Shown here: positions 1 through 6,828 of the stretch, one piece after another
Layout: each line of letters begins with the position of its first letter
How positions within the stretch are numbered: the first letter of the stretch is position 1
Assembly: GCA_003168315.1 (NCBI GenBank)
Contig: PMSP01000397.1
Coordinates: 1 to 15,738, forward strand
Source: Opitutaceae bacterium
Lineage (GTDB): Bacteria > Verrucomicrobiota > Verrucomicrobiia > Opitutales > Opitutaceae
DNA: 15,738 nucleotides
Reading direction: 5' to 3'
The notes under the pieces: generated by a model
The model's database searches: none
What the model was told of the DNA's origin: nothing
What the model saw: the letters and a program-made list of their open reading frames with translations, nothing else
Position numbers and translations under genes: made by a program

Positions 1-1464
1 TGGGGCGCCATCTGGCCCGAGCTCTCGCTCGGCTGCCTCGCCCTGTTTCTCCTGGTCCTCGAGATCGTCCTCCCGCGGGTGCAGCACGGCCGGATCGCGA
101 TGGTGTCGATCGTCGGCCAGCTCGGGATCCTCGCGGTCCTGCTCGCGAACTTCCACACGCCGTACGGCGCGACCTTCAACGGGCTCCTCATGCAGTCGCC
201 GCAGGGGCAGCTGATGCGGGTCTTCTTCCTCCTTTCGTCGGTCCTCGTCTCGATACTAGCCCGCGCGAGCCTGCCCGCGCAGAGGGTTCCCCGGGTGGAA
301 TTCCACCACATCGTCCTCGTCGTCACGGCCGCCATGATGCTCCTCGTCCAGAGCCGAAACTTCGTGATGCTCTTCGTCGCGCTGGAGACGGTGACGATCG
401 GCCTCTACATCCTCGTCAGCTACTACCGGTCGAACCCGAGGACGCTTGAGGCCGGGCTCAAGTACCTCATCATGGGCGCCCTCAGCTCGGCCCTCCTGCT
501 TTTCGGGATCGTGCTTCTCTACGGGGTGGCGGGCAACCCGGCGCTCCCCGGCAGGACGGCCGAGGCCATGCAGTTCGCGGGCCTCGGGGGATTCCTTGAG
601 GTGAACCCCCGCAATTTCCTGGCCGCCGCCGGCATCGTCCTCGTCCTCTCGGGAGTGGCGTTCAAGATCGGCGCCGTTCCCTTCCAGATATGGATCCCGG
701 ACGTCTACCAGGGGGCGCCGACCCCGGTCACCGCGTTCCTCGCCGTCTCCTCGAAGGCGGCGGGCTTCGTCGTCCTCCTGGTCCTGGTGACCGGCGTCTT
801 CGCCCCCTACGAATGGCTGGTGGGCCCGGTCCTCACCGTCATGGCCGCGGCGACGATCCTCTTCGGCAACCTGGCGGCGCTGAAGCAGAACAACGTGAAG
901 CGCCTGATCGGCCTCTCGGGGGTCTCGCACGCGGGGTTCATCCTCCTCGCCGTGATCCCGGCGGCCCACTCGGGCGAGGCGGTGGGGGCCGTGTACTTCT
1001 ACCTCTTCGCCTACCTGATCGCCTCGTTCGCCGTCTTCGGCGTGATGACGGTCCTGGCCGGCCCCGACGACACGAGCCAGGAGCTGAGCGACTATTCCGG
1101 CCTCGCGAAGCAGAGCCCGTTCCTGGCGGGCGTCCTCGCGTGCGGGCTCGGGTCCCTGGCGGGCATCCCGCCCTTCGCCGGGTTCCTGGGAAAGCTCTTC
1201 GTCTTTGTCGCCGCGTTCAGGTCCGGGCACTACGGGCTCCTCGCGGTCGCGGTCGCCGGGGTGGTGATCTCGATCTACTACTATTTCGGATGGATCAGGG
1301 CCGCGTACTTCAGCGGCGAGGCCGCGGTCTCGCCGGAGATGTCCCTGCGCGCGGCGTCGGCGGGCGGGATGACGCTCAGGCTCACGCTCGCCGCCCTCGC
1401 CGCCGCATCGATCATCCTCGGGTTCTACCAGGGGCCGCTCGGCCGCCTGGTCTCGGGGCGCTAA
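1..1464 (+). CDS. nuoN: NADH-quinone oxidoreductase subunit N (5' partial)
   Basis: Antiporter-like membrane subunit of respiratory complex I, involved in proton translocation in the cytoplasmic membrane. The frame is open from base 1 with NuoN-like residues (WPELSLGCLALFLLVLE) before the first GTG at 79, so the gene starts upstream; 487 residues are visible. Family hallmarks are the conserved glutamate in LFVALETVTIGLY (codon 385-387), the KYLIMGALSSA helix, the lysine in FKIGAVPFQIW (664-666), PDVYQGAPTPVTAF with the following SSKAAGF lysine (754-756), and VKRLIGLSGVSHAGF. Hydrophobic helices run throughout, as expected for about 14 transmembrane segments. nuoN is usually the last gene of the nuo operon, and here it is followed by a hairpin and an opposing gene, which fits an operon end. 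The family is clear; only the start is missing. Confidence 0.96.
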   Translation, partial: WGAIWPELSLGCLALFLLVLEIVLPRVQHGRIAMVSIVGQLGILAVLLANFHTPYGATFNGLLMQSPQGQLMRVFFLLSSVLVSILARASLPAQRVPRVEFHHIVLVVTAAMMLLVQSRNFVMLFVALETVTIGLYILVSYYRSNPRTLEAGLKYLIMGALSSALLLFGIVLLYGVAGNPALPGRTAEAMQFAGLGGFLEVNPRNFLAAAGIVLVLSGVAFKIGAVPFQIWIPDVYQGAPTPVTAFLAVSSKAAGFVVLLVLVTGVFAPYEWLVGPVLTVMAAATILFGNLAALKQNNVKRLIGLSGVSHAGFILLAVIPAAHSGEAVGAVYFYLFAYLIASFAVFGVMTVLAGPDDTSQELSDYSGLAKQSPFLAGVLACGLGSLAGIPPFAGFLGKLFVFVAAFRSGHYGLLAVAVAGVVISIYYYFGWIRAAYFSGEAAVSPEMSLRAASAGGMTLRLTLAALAAASIILGFYQGPLGRLVSGR

Positions 1465-1467
1465 GAA

Positions 1468-1489
1468 GGCCGGGCGTTTCGGCCCGGCC
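1468..1489. terminator. GC-rich hairpin between nuoN and the convergent WXXGXW gene
   Basis: A perfect 8-bp inverted repeat, GGCCGGGC / GCCCGGCC, encloses a 6-nt loop (GTTTCG). It starts 4 nt after the nuoN stop. There is no clear T-tract on the plus side (CTCGTGAG follows), and only TTCTTA follows on the minus side. It lies between two converging genes and could act on both. The pairing is certain; function as an intrinsic terminator is inferred. Confidence 0.5.
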
Positions 1490-1512
1490 CTCGTGAGATC
1501 CTTGGAGTTGGA

Positions 1513-2121
1513 CTAGCGCCAGTGGCCCTCGTGCCACACCCAACTGCCCCCGCGCCTGTCCCAGCGGCCGGCTTCCCAGCCAGCGCCCGGGTGGAAGTGG
1601 GGGTGGCGGTCATAGCGGCCATGGACCCAGACCCACCTGCCGTTCCAGTTCCAGTGTCCGCCGATCCAGAAGAAGTCGGGACCCGGCGCGTAGGGGACGG
1701 CCTCGAACAGGGGAGCCGGGGGGGCCTCTGAGGCCACGACCTCGACGTCGCCAACCGGTGCGCCCGGGGGCGGCCCGGGCTGGTAGGCTGGCTGGTAGGA
1801 GTAGTGGCCCTCGATCCAGACCCATCCGTTCCCGCGGGCGACCCATTGTCCGGCGATCCAAACGCCGCCGGGCTGGGCGGGCCGCTCATAGCGGCCGCTG
1901 ATCCATTCCCAGCGCTCGTGGCGCCAGGCCCAGTGGCCGCGGATCCAGAAGTAGCCGGGGCCGGGGCTCAAGGGGATGACCTCAATGCGCTCCTCCGGGG
2001 GGCGGCCCTGGATGACGACCTCGGGGCCGCCAAGATTGATACCGATGTCGATCCCCGCCTGGACAGCGAGGGGCGCTGCCGAGCACGCGAGTGCAAGAAG
2101 GGTTATTTGGGTGATTTTCAT
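1513..2121 (-). CDS. Secreted WXXGXW (YXWGXW) repeat protein
   Basis: A 202-residue exported protein of unknown function. Residues 1-22 form a signal peptide: a Lys near the start, a hydrophobic core TLLALACSAAPLAV, and A-x-A-like cleavage after VQA. The mature part is built of aromatic units of the form W-x-x-G-x-[W/Y]. Eight can be read: FWIRGHW, WISGRY, VWIAGQW, WIEGHY, FWIGGHW, WVHGRY, GWEAGRW and WHEGHW. They fall into two matching blocks (residues 49-107 and 142-201), each opened by P-G-P-[GD]-[YF]-F-W and joined by a Pro/Gly-rich linker. This matches the YXWGXW/WXXGXW repeat family, which is common in Gram-negative envelopes and has no established role. It is monocistronic, convergent with nuoN, and has its own promoter candidate. 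No strong Shine-Dalgarno sequence is visible. Confidence 0.85.
   Translation of the reverse strand: MKITQITLLALACSAAPLAVQAGIDIGINLGGPEVVIQGRPPEERIEVIPLSPGPGYFWIRGHWAWRHERWEWISGRYERPAQPGGVWIAGQWVARGNGWVWIEGHYSYQPAYQPGPPPGAPVGDVEVVASEAPPAPLFEAVPYAPGPDFFWIGGHWNWNGRWVWVHGRYDRHPHFHPGAGWEAGRWDRRGGSWVWHEGHWR
1519..1698 (-). repeat. WXXGXW block 2 (C-terminal copy)
   Basis: Encodes residues 142-201 of the WXXGXW protein. It is the second copy of a roughly 60-residue block that also occurs at 1801-1977. Both begin with P-x-[AS]-PGP-x-[YF]-FWI and carry four W-x-x-G-x-[W/Y] units in the same order and spacing. Conservation is clearer in protein than in DNA, which suggests an old internal duplication. 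Confidence 0.6.
1801..1977 (-). repeat. WXXGXW block 1 (N-terminal copy)
   Basis: Encodes residues 49-107 of the WXXGXW protein, the partner of the block at 1519-1698. The four aromatic-glycine units align one to one with those of the second block. Confidence 0.6.
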
Positions 2122-2149
2122 GATGGGGGATTACTTGGGCTTTCAGGGG

Positions 2150-2178
2150 ATTAGACGCTGCTTTCCGGAAAATGTTAC
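2150..2178 (-). promoter_or_regulatory. Candidate sigma70-type promoter of the WXXGXW gene
   Basis: On the minus strand, GTAACA (2173-2178, 4/6 match to TTGACA) and TCTAAT (2150-2155, 5/6 match to TATAAT) are separated by exactly 17 nt. The predicted start near 2143 gives a leader of about 22 nt before the ATG at 2121. This is the best-spaced pair in the intergenic region. It rests on sequence match only. Confidence 0.4.
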
Positions 2179-2286
2179 GCCCCCTCGGCCCGGTATATTG
2201 GGGTGCCTTTCCGGGGCGCGCGCTTTTTGAGGATTGCCGCCCTTTCCAGTTTGTTTCCTGCGCGGAATGCTGCCTGATTGGCGCGA

Positions 2287-3636
2287 ATGATGAAGGTCAC
2301 CGGCCTCGCCTTAGTCCCGCCCCCCAGCGCCGCCGATCTTCCCAAGGTTACCCCCGAGCTGCTCGCTTCCGTGCTGGCCCGCTATTCCCGCAGCACGGAG
2401 GGGATTGGCGCCATCCTCGCGAAGGTCGACGTCGCCAATCCCGACGCCTCGATCGACAGGATCCTCAAGTTTGTCGACTACGGGCACGCCTCGATCGGCG
2501 GCCTGACCGGCGGCCTCGCGGTGGCCCTGGACGGGGTCTCAATGTGGCTCGCGTACAAGATCTTTGACATCGCGCAGATGGCGGACGGCCAGGAGTCGAG
2601 CACGCGCTACATCACGATGGACCCGGCGAACATCCCGGGTGCGGAGGAGCTCGGGATCCCCGGCGACCTGGCACAGAGATGGCGCGAGGTCCTCGCCCGC
2701 GCGTTCGCCGCCTACAATTCCGAATACGCCCGGCTGGACGCCCTCTCGCTGGCCGAGCCGGGGCGGGTGCGGCTCCCGAAAGACGCGAAGCCGGCCGTGG
2801 TCGCCCGGATCCGCAAGAACTACGCCCTCGACCGCGCGCGCTACTTCATCCCGTTCGCCACCCGCACGAACGTGGGTCTTGTCCAGACCTCGAGGATGTG
2901 GGCGCTCACCGTGAAGCAGCTCGACTCGCTGGCCAACCCGGAGGCCCGTGCCGCGGCGGCCCTCATCCGGGACGAGCTGATGAAGCAGTCGCCGAGGCTC
3001 ATGAGGCACAGCTTCGCCGAGAGTTCGTTCGAGGAGCAGGCGCGCCAGGAGCTCTCGGCCTCGCTCGCCTTCGGGCTCGACGTCCTGAGCGACCAGCCGC
3101 TCGCCGACCAGGTCTGGGTCAGCGTCGACCGCAGGTCGCCGCCATGGCTCCCGCACTCCCAGCCGGTCGCCGAGGCGCTCCGCCACAGGGCGAACCGCTA
3201 TGGGCAGCAGGGCCATGCGACGAGGAGGATGAGGGTGGCCTTCGCCTGGAACAACATGGCGCTCGCCGAGCTCCGCGACCTGAACCGCCACAGGACCGGC
3301 AACCGCCACACGCCGCTGGTCCAGGCGGGGTTCTACCTGCCGCCCGAGATCCGCCATCAGGACCACGCGGTGCTCCTGAGGGACCAGATGGAGCTCACCC
3401 GCGAGCTCCTGAAGCGCGGGTCGCCGGCCTATGTGTACTCGCTCCTCCTCGGGGCCCAGACTCCGTTCGAGCATGGGACCCACGCCGACAAGTTCATCTA
3501 CGAGGCCGAGCTGCGGACGGGGATGGGCGCCCACTTCCGCTACGCCGAGCACCTGGGCCTCGCCCTGCGGTCCTTCCTCGACCAGGTGCCCGAGGCCCGG
3601 GAATGGGTCGTGGAGGGGACGGCGGAGCCGGAATGA
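2287..3636 (+). CDS. Two-domain ThyX-like protein (FAD-dependent thymidylate synthase family)
   Basis: A 449-residue protein, about twice the usual ThyX length, in which both halves resemble ThyX. ThyX is a flavoenzyme that methylates dUMP to dTMP using methylene-THF. The N-half has DYGHASIGG (64-72) and GQESSTRY (101-108), which is the SxRY end of the ThyX signature, followed by an ARYFIPF...TNVGLVQTSR stretch. The C-half has GHA (309-311), NRHRTGNRH (R334-H335-R336, the RHR end of the signature) and ELRTGMGAHFRYAEH, like the LR...AQxEIR helix. Neither half carries the full RHRxxSxNxxSxRY. ATG 2287 was chosen; ATG 2290 and TTG 2278 are in frame, and no clear Shine-Dalgarno sequence decides. 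It could be a complete pseudo-dimeric synthase or a relative with another flavin- or nucleotide-dependent activity. Family membership is fairly sure; catalysis is not. Confidence 0.8.
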   Translation: MMKVTGLALVPPPSAADLPKVTPELLASVLARYSRSTEGIGAILAKVDVANPDASIDRILKFVDYGHASIGGLTGGLAVALDGVSMWLAYKIFDIAQMADGQESSTRYITMDPANIPGAEELGIPGDLAQRWREVLARAFAAYNSEYARLDALSLAEPGRVRLPKDAKPAVVARIRKNYALDRARYFIPFATRTNVGLVQTSRMWALTVKQLDSLANPEARAAAALIRDELMKQSPRLMRHSFAESSFEEQARQELSASLAFGLDVLSDQPLADQVWVSVDRRSPPWLPHSQPVAEALRHRANRYGQQGHATRRMRVAFAWNNMALAELRDLNRHRTGNRHTPLVQAGFYLPPEIRHQDHAVLLRDQMELTRELLKRGSPAYVYSLLLGAQTPFEHGTHADKFIYEAELRTGMGAHFRYAEHLGLALRSFLDQVPEAREWVVEGTAEPE

Positions 3637-3773
3637 CCGCCCGGCTGAAAAGCGGCGAAACGGCCAATAAAAGGTTGCTGCAATCCGTTGGCGAAGCCAC
3701 CAATTGCCCTGACTTCTGCATGATTTCCCGGGCGCACTCCCTCCAGCCAGTCCCCGAGTCCCTCTGAACCAGC

Positions 3774-4535
3774 ATGTTCCGGGTTCTCCAGTTCAATATG
3801 CAGTTCGGGATGGGATGGAACGACGCCTCCCCGGACACCGCCCCGATCGACATTGAGGCCACCATTTCCGAGATAGTGAAGCACAAGCCGGACGTCATCC
3901 TGCTGCAGGAGGTCGAGCACGCCCAGGTCGGCGGCGCCCAGGTCGAGCCCCCCCCGAACTACACGCGCCTGAAGGAGGCGCTCCCGGGATACGACAGCTG
4001 GTTCTCCTATCCCAAGGCCGACCCGCGCGAGCTGCCCTTCGGGATCGGCCTCGCCATATTCTCCCGCACGCCCCTCGTGGAGAAGTTCCGGATAGACGTC
4101 CCGTCGCCGGCGATCGAGTTCGAGTTCGGGGGCAAGAAGATGACCCCGACGGACCGCCTGATGATCGGCGCGAAGACAGTCGTCGACGGCCGCGAAGTGC
4201 AGTTCTACAACGTGCACCTGCTCGCCTTCTTCATGCTGGGATCGAGCAGCACGATGTTCCCCTGGCAGCGCGACCTGGTCGCCGACCGTTTGGCCTCGTC
4301 CGACCTCCCCACGATCCTCGGCGGCGACTTCAACGTGAGCCAGCACGCCTCGCTCGTGGAGCAGTTCGCCGAGTTCGGCTACGCCACGGTGCAGTACAAG
4401 GTCCCCACCTGGCACAGGAGGCCCTTTGTCCTCGACCACGTCTTCTACAATTCAGGGCTCAGATGCGTGAGCCACTCGATCGAGCAGTCGCTCGCGTCCG
4501 ACCACCTCCCGGTGATCGCCGACTTCGATTTCTGA
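3774..4535 (+). CDS. Endonuclease/exonuclease/phosphatase-family hydrolase
   Basis: A 253-residue metal-dependent phosphoesterase of the EEP (DNase I-like) fold. The motifs occur in order: RVLQFNMQ (N8), VILLQEVE (metal-binding E46), YNVHLLAF, GGDFNVS (D185 and N187), LDHVFYNSG, and the C-terminal SDHLPV (D243 and catalytic H244). All the key residues expected for an active enzyme are present. There is no signal peptide or membrane helix, so it is probably cytoplasmic. The substrate cannot be told from sequence: relatives cleave DNA, phosphoinositides, sphingomyelin or other phosphodiesters. It lies 137 nt after the ThyX-like gene on the same strand and converges with the coiled-coil gene 10 nt away. 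The ATG start puts the first beta-strand motif at residue 3, as is normal for this fold. Confidence 0.88.
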   Translation: MFRVLQFNMQFGMGWNDASPDTAPIDIEATISEIVKHKPDVILLQEVEHAQVGGAQVEPPPNYTRLKEALPGYDSWFSYPKADPRELPFGIGLAIFSRTPLVEKFRIDVPSPAIEFEFGGKKMTPTDRLMIGAKTVVDGREVQFYNVHLLAFFMLGSSSTMFPWQRDLVADRLASSDLPTILGGDFNVSQHASLVEQFAEFGYATVQYKVPTWHRRPFVLDHVFYNSGLRCVSHSIEQSLASDHLPVIADFDF

Positions 4536-4545
4536 GGCTCCCGGC

Positions 4546-4833
4546 TCAGGACTTGCCCGAGCGGATCCGGTCCTTCTCCGCCTCGCGGTCCTCCTCGAGG
4601 CGTGCCTTCTCGGAGGCGATCTGCTTGCGGATCTTGTCCACCTCGCCGGCGTCGCGTCCCGACAGGGCCTGCTCGAGCTGCTGCCTCAGGAAGATCTCCC
4701 TCTCGGCTATCTTCCCCTGGTAGAGGCGGTCGACGTCGGCGAGCTTGGCGCGCTTCTCCGGCGTGATCGGCTTCGAGGAGCCCGGGTCCGACTTGGACAG
4801 GCGCTCCATGGCCAGTTCGTAGGCGCTTTTCAT
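4546..4833 (-). CDS. Small charged coiled-coil protein, unknown function
   Basis: A 95-residue protein that I do not recognise as a characterised family. It starts MKSAYELAMERLSKSD, has a short Pro/Ser linker (GSSKPITPEKRA), then a long, highly charged, probably continuous helix (about residues 28-92) rich in E, K, R, Q and leucines spaced for a coiled coil. There is no signal peptide, membrane segment or cysteine. The frame is open further upstream to 5118, but that extension would run into rarA on the opposite strand and reads as low-complexity Arg/Pro/Ser. The ATG at 4833 gives a helix-forming start and is preferred. It is divergent from rarA, and its stop lies 10 nt from that of the EEP gene. 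A coiled-coil adaptor or structural role is a guess. Confidence 0.7.
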   Translation of the reverse strand: MKSAYELAMERLSKSDPGSSKPITPEKRAKLADVDRLYQGKIAEREIFLRQQLEQALSGRDAGEVDKIRKQIASEKARLEEDREAEKDRIRSGKS

Positions 4834-4930
4834 GGGTGGATTCCCACTGTCGCCCAGAACCGCGGCGAGGGCAAGGAAATGGCTTCTCAAGAGCAGGGAA
4901 CGGGCGGAGATTGGAGGGGACGAACAGACC

Positions 4931-6313
4931 ATGGATCCCGACGACCAGAGCGAGCTTTTCAGGGAGGCCGGCCCCGAGGCGCCCCGGGTGTCCGGGGAGG
5001 ACGCGGCCGGGCGCCCCCTGGCCGTGCGCATGCGGCCGAGGAACCTGTCCGAGGTGGTCGGCCAGGACCACATCCTCGGGCCCGGCAGCCTCCTAAAGCG
5101 CCTCGTGGCCCAGAACAACTTCGGCTCGCTCCTCTTCTATGGGCCGCCGGGGACCGGCAAGACGAGCATCGCCGAGGCGATCGCGCGCGAGACGCAGAGC
5201 CGGTTCGTCCGCGTGAACGCGGTCATGTCCAACATGGCTGAGCTCCGCGAGATCCTCGGCATAGCCCGGCGCATGCCCGGCTCGCGCACGATCCTCTTCA
5301 TCGACGAGCTGCACCGCTTCAACAAGACGCAGCAGGACCTCCTGCTCCCCGACGTCGAGGAGGGGGTGGTCCGCCTGATCGGCGCAACCACGCACAACCC
5401 CGGCTTCTACGTCAACCCGCCGCTTCTTTCCCGCAGCCACCTGTTTCGGCTGGAGCCCCTGTCGACCCAGGCGGTCGCCGGAGTGCTCGCGCTTGCCCTG
5501 TCCGACGGCGAGCGGGGCCTCGGCGGCCTCGGGGTCACGGCCACGCCGGGCATCCTGTCGGAGCTCGCGGTCTTCTGCGACGGCGACCTGCGCCGCGCCC
5601 TGAACGCGCTCGAGGTGATCGCGCTCGGGAAGGACGGCCCCTCGGAGATCACGCGCGAGGACCTCGAGGTGTTCGCCCGGGAAAGGCGCATCCGCTACGA
5701 CGCCGACGAGGACGAGCACTACGACACGATCTCCGCCTTCATCAAGAGCTGCCGCGGTTCCGACCCCGACGCCGCGATGTACTGGCTCGCCAAGATGCTT
5801 GTCGGCGGCGAGGACCCGCGCTTCGTCGCCCGCAGGCTTGTCATCCTCGCGAGCGAGGACGTGGGCCTCGCGGACCCCCACGCGCTCCTGATCGCGGTGG
5901 CGGCCCACCACGCGGTCGAGTTTGTCGGCCTTCCCGAGGCGGAGCTGACGCTGGCCCACGCGACCCTCTACATCGCGACCGCGCCGAAGAGCAATTCGGC
6001 GACTGTCGCGCTGGGCGAGGCCCGTCGGGTGCTGGCCGAGGAGCCCGTGCAGTCGGTGCCGCCCCAGCTCCGCGACAAGGGGGGCCAGGCGAGCAAGAGG
6101 ATGGGGCAGGGGAAGGGCTACCTTTACTCCCACGACTTTCCGGAGGGAATCTCGGGCCAGGATTACCTCGAGCGGCCGCTGAAGCTGTACACCCCCGGGG
6201 CCGCCGGGGCCGAGGCCGCGATCTCCGAGCGCGTCAAGCGGTGGCGCGGGCTGAAGGCCGCCGCCGCCGCAAAGCCCGTTAAGGGACTTGCGGACGGCGG
6301 CGGTCGGACGTAG
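4931..6313 (+). CDS. rarA: Replication-associated recombination protein A (AAA+ ATPase)
   Basis: RarA/MgsA, an AAA+ ATPase of the clamp-loader group that acts at stalled replication forks, related to eukaryotic WRNIP1. The 460-residue product shows RPLAVRMRPRNLSEVVGQ near the N-terminus, Walker A GPPGTGKTS (K77), Walker B FIDELHRFN (D125, E126), sensor-1 GATTHNP, an arginine-finger region LLSRSHLF, and the C-terminal tetramerisation region with YWLAKMLVGGEDPRFVARR and LASEDVGLADP. The length is normal for the family. ATG 4931 was chosen because it gives the usual short leader before PLAVRMRP and follows GGAGG about 13 nt upstream. An in-frame ATG at 4832 would overlap the divergent gene. The C-terminus has a short Ala/Lys tail. 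The next gene starts 11 nt after the stop. Confidence 0.96.
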   Translation: MDPDDQSELFREAGPEAPRVSGEDAAGRPLAVRMRPRNLSEVVGQDHILGPGSLLKRLVAQNNFGSLLFYGPPGTGKTSIAEAIARETQSRFVRVNAVMSNMAELREILGIARRMPGSRTILFIDELHRFNKTQQDLLLPDVEEGVVRLIGATTHNPGFYVNPPLLSRSHLFRLEPLSTQAVAGVLALALSDGERGLGGLGVTATPGILSELAVFCDGDLRRALNALEVIALGKDGPSEITREDLEVFARERRIRYDADEDEHYDTISAFIKSCRGSDPDAAMYWLAKMLVGGEDPRFVARRLVILASEDVGLADPHALLIAVAAHHAVEFVGLPEAELTLAHATLYIATAPKSNSATVALGEARRVLAEEPVQSVPPQLRDKGGQASKRMGQGKGYLYSHDFPEGISGQDYLERPLKLYTPGAAGAEAAISERVKRWRGLKAAAAAKPVKGLADGGGRT

Positions 6314-6324
6314 CCTCAACCCGG

Positions 6325-6765
6325 ATGAAACGCATCGCGGCATTGGCGCTCGCCGGTCTCCTGATCTCGGCGGTCTGGGTGACGGCGGACCCGACGCCGA
6401 CTCCCACCCCGACGCCGACCCCGACACCGAGCCCGACGAAGGAGAAGGAGGGGCGGATCTCGGGGATCGCCATCCAGCGTCCCCAGGGCGGCTGGCTCGG
6501 ATTGGAACTGGTCGACCAGGCGTTCAGGCTCACGTTCTACAATGCCAAGAAGCATCCGGTCGCCGCCGACAAGACGTCCGCGGTGCTTTGGTGGCCGGTG
6601 CATTACCAGCCGAACAACGAGCGCACCGAGCTCACGCCCTCCGACAATCCCGCGGTCCTCGCGTCGCCCTACTCGGTCAGGCCGCCCTATTCCTTCAAGC
6701 TGCACATATCGCTGCTGGCCGACGGGGTCGACCCCGAGGACTACGTCTTGGACTTCAGCGCCTGA
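6325..6765 (+). CDS. Small secreted protein with Pro-Thr repeat
   Basis: A 146-residue protein with no family I can name. Residues 1-21 look like a signal peptide (MKR, then hydrophobic IAALALAGLLISAVWV, ending TA-D). Residues 23-38 are a run of alternating Pro-Thr, a likely flexible linker in the mature N-terminus. The remaining roughly 105 residues are beta-rich, with GLELVDQAFRLTFYNAKK, VLWWPVHYQP and a C-terminal DYVLDFSA. They have no cysteines after the signal and no catalytic motif I recognise. The overall look is of a periplasmic or surface beta-sandwich domain on a linker. It begins 11 nt after the rarA stop, so it may share that transcript, and ends in a strong inverted repeat before ribB. 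Confidence 0.75.
   Translation: MKRIAALALAGLLISAVWVTADPTPTPTPTPTPTPSPTKEKEGRISGIAIQRPQGGWLGLELVDQAFRLTFYNAKKHPVAADKTSAVLWWPVHYQPNNERTELTPSDNPAVLASPYSVRPPYSFKLHISLLADGVDPEDYVLDFSA
6391..6438 (+). repeat. Short CCGACx/CCCACx tandem repeat coding (PT)n
   Basis: About eight 6-bp units encode alternating Pro-Thr (residues 23-38, one Ser substitution) directly after the predicted signal cleavage site of the secreted protein. The third positions vary, yet the 6-bp period is clear. Such a tract could change length by slippage in 6-bp steps without shifting the frame. Confidence 0.75.
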
Positions 6766-6784
6766 CCCCGATCGGGCTCAGGCG
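6759..6784 (+). terminator. Inverted repeat after the rarA / PT-protein unit
   Basis: CGCCTGA (6759-6765) pairs with TCAGGCG (6778-6784) over 7 bp. Inside it, CCC-GATC-GGG (6767-6776) forms a further 3-bp stem after a single C-C mismatch. The repeat contains the TGA stop of the secreted-protein gene. No T-run follows, so this is a strong hairpin rather than a textbook intrinsic terminator. It sits just upstream of the ribB promoter candidate, as expected for a transcript boundary. Confidence 0.5.
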
Positions 6785-6793
6785 GCCCACGAA

Positions 6794-6822
6794 TTGACAG
6801 GTGGCGCCCGCGGGGCGATTTT
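6794..6822 (+). promoter_or_regulatory. Candidate promoter of the rib-nusB-ftsY operon
   Basis: A perfect TTGACA (6794-6799) is followed, after a 17-nt spacer, by GATTTT (6817-6822), a weak 3/6 match to TATAAT. The predicted start would be at or near the ribB ATG (6829), which implies a leaderless or near-leaderless message. There is no room for an FMN riboswitch between this element and the start codon, and none is seen. Confidence 0.35.
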
Positions 6823-6828
6823 GTCCGG

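Noticed and set aside
2194..2199. TATATT as a -10 box for the ThyX-like gene
   Set aside because: No acceptable -35 lies 16-18 nt upstream (AATGTT at 17 nt has no match to TTGACA), so I cannot support a promoter here.
2539..3552. Minus-strand open frame (337 codons) opposite the ThyX-like gene
   Set aside because: The plus strand shows conserved ThyX motifs in both halves; the antisense frame shows none.
4532..4549. CTGAG/CTCAG hairpin covering both convergent stop codons
   Set aside because: Only 5 bp with an 8-nt loop and no T-tract; too weak to call a bidirectional terminator.
4832..4930. N-terminal extension of RarA from ATG 4832
   Set aside because: The extension is basic and unlike RarA starts, and its ATG overlaps that of the divergent coiled-coil gene. 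ATG 4931 has a purine-rich GGAGG upstream.
5093..6427. Minus-strand open frame (444 codons) opposite rarA
   Set aside because: rarA has complete AAA+ motifs on the plus strand. The antisense product is Arg/Gly/Asp-rich shadow sequence.
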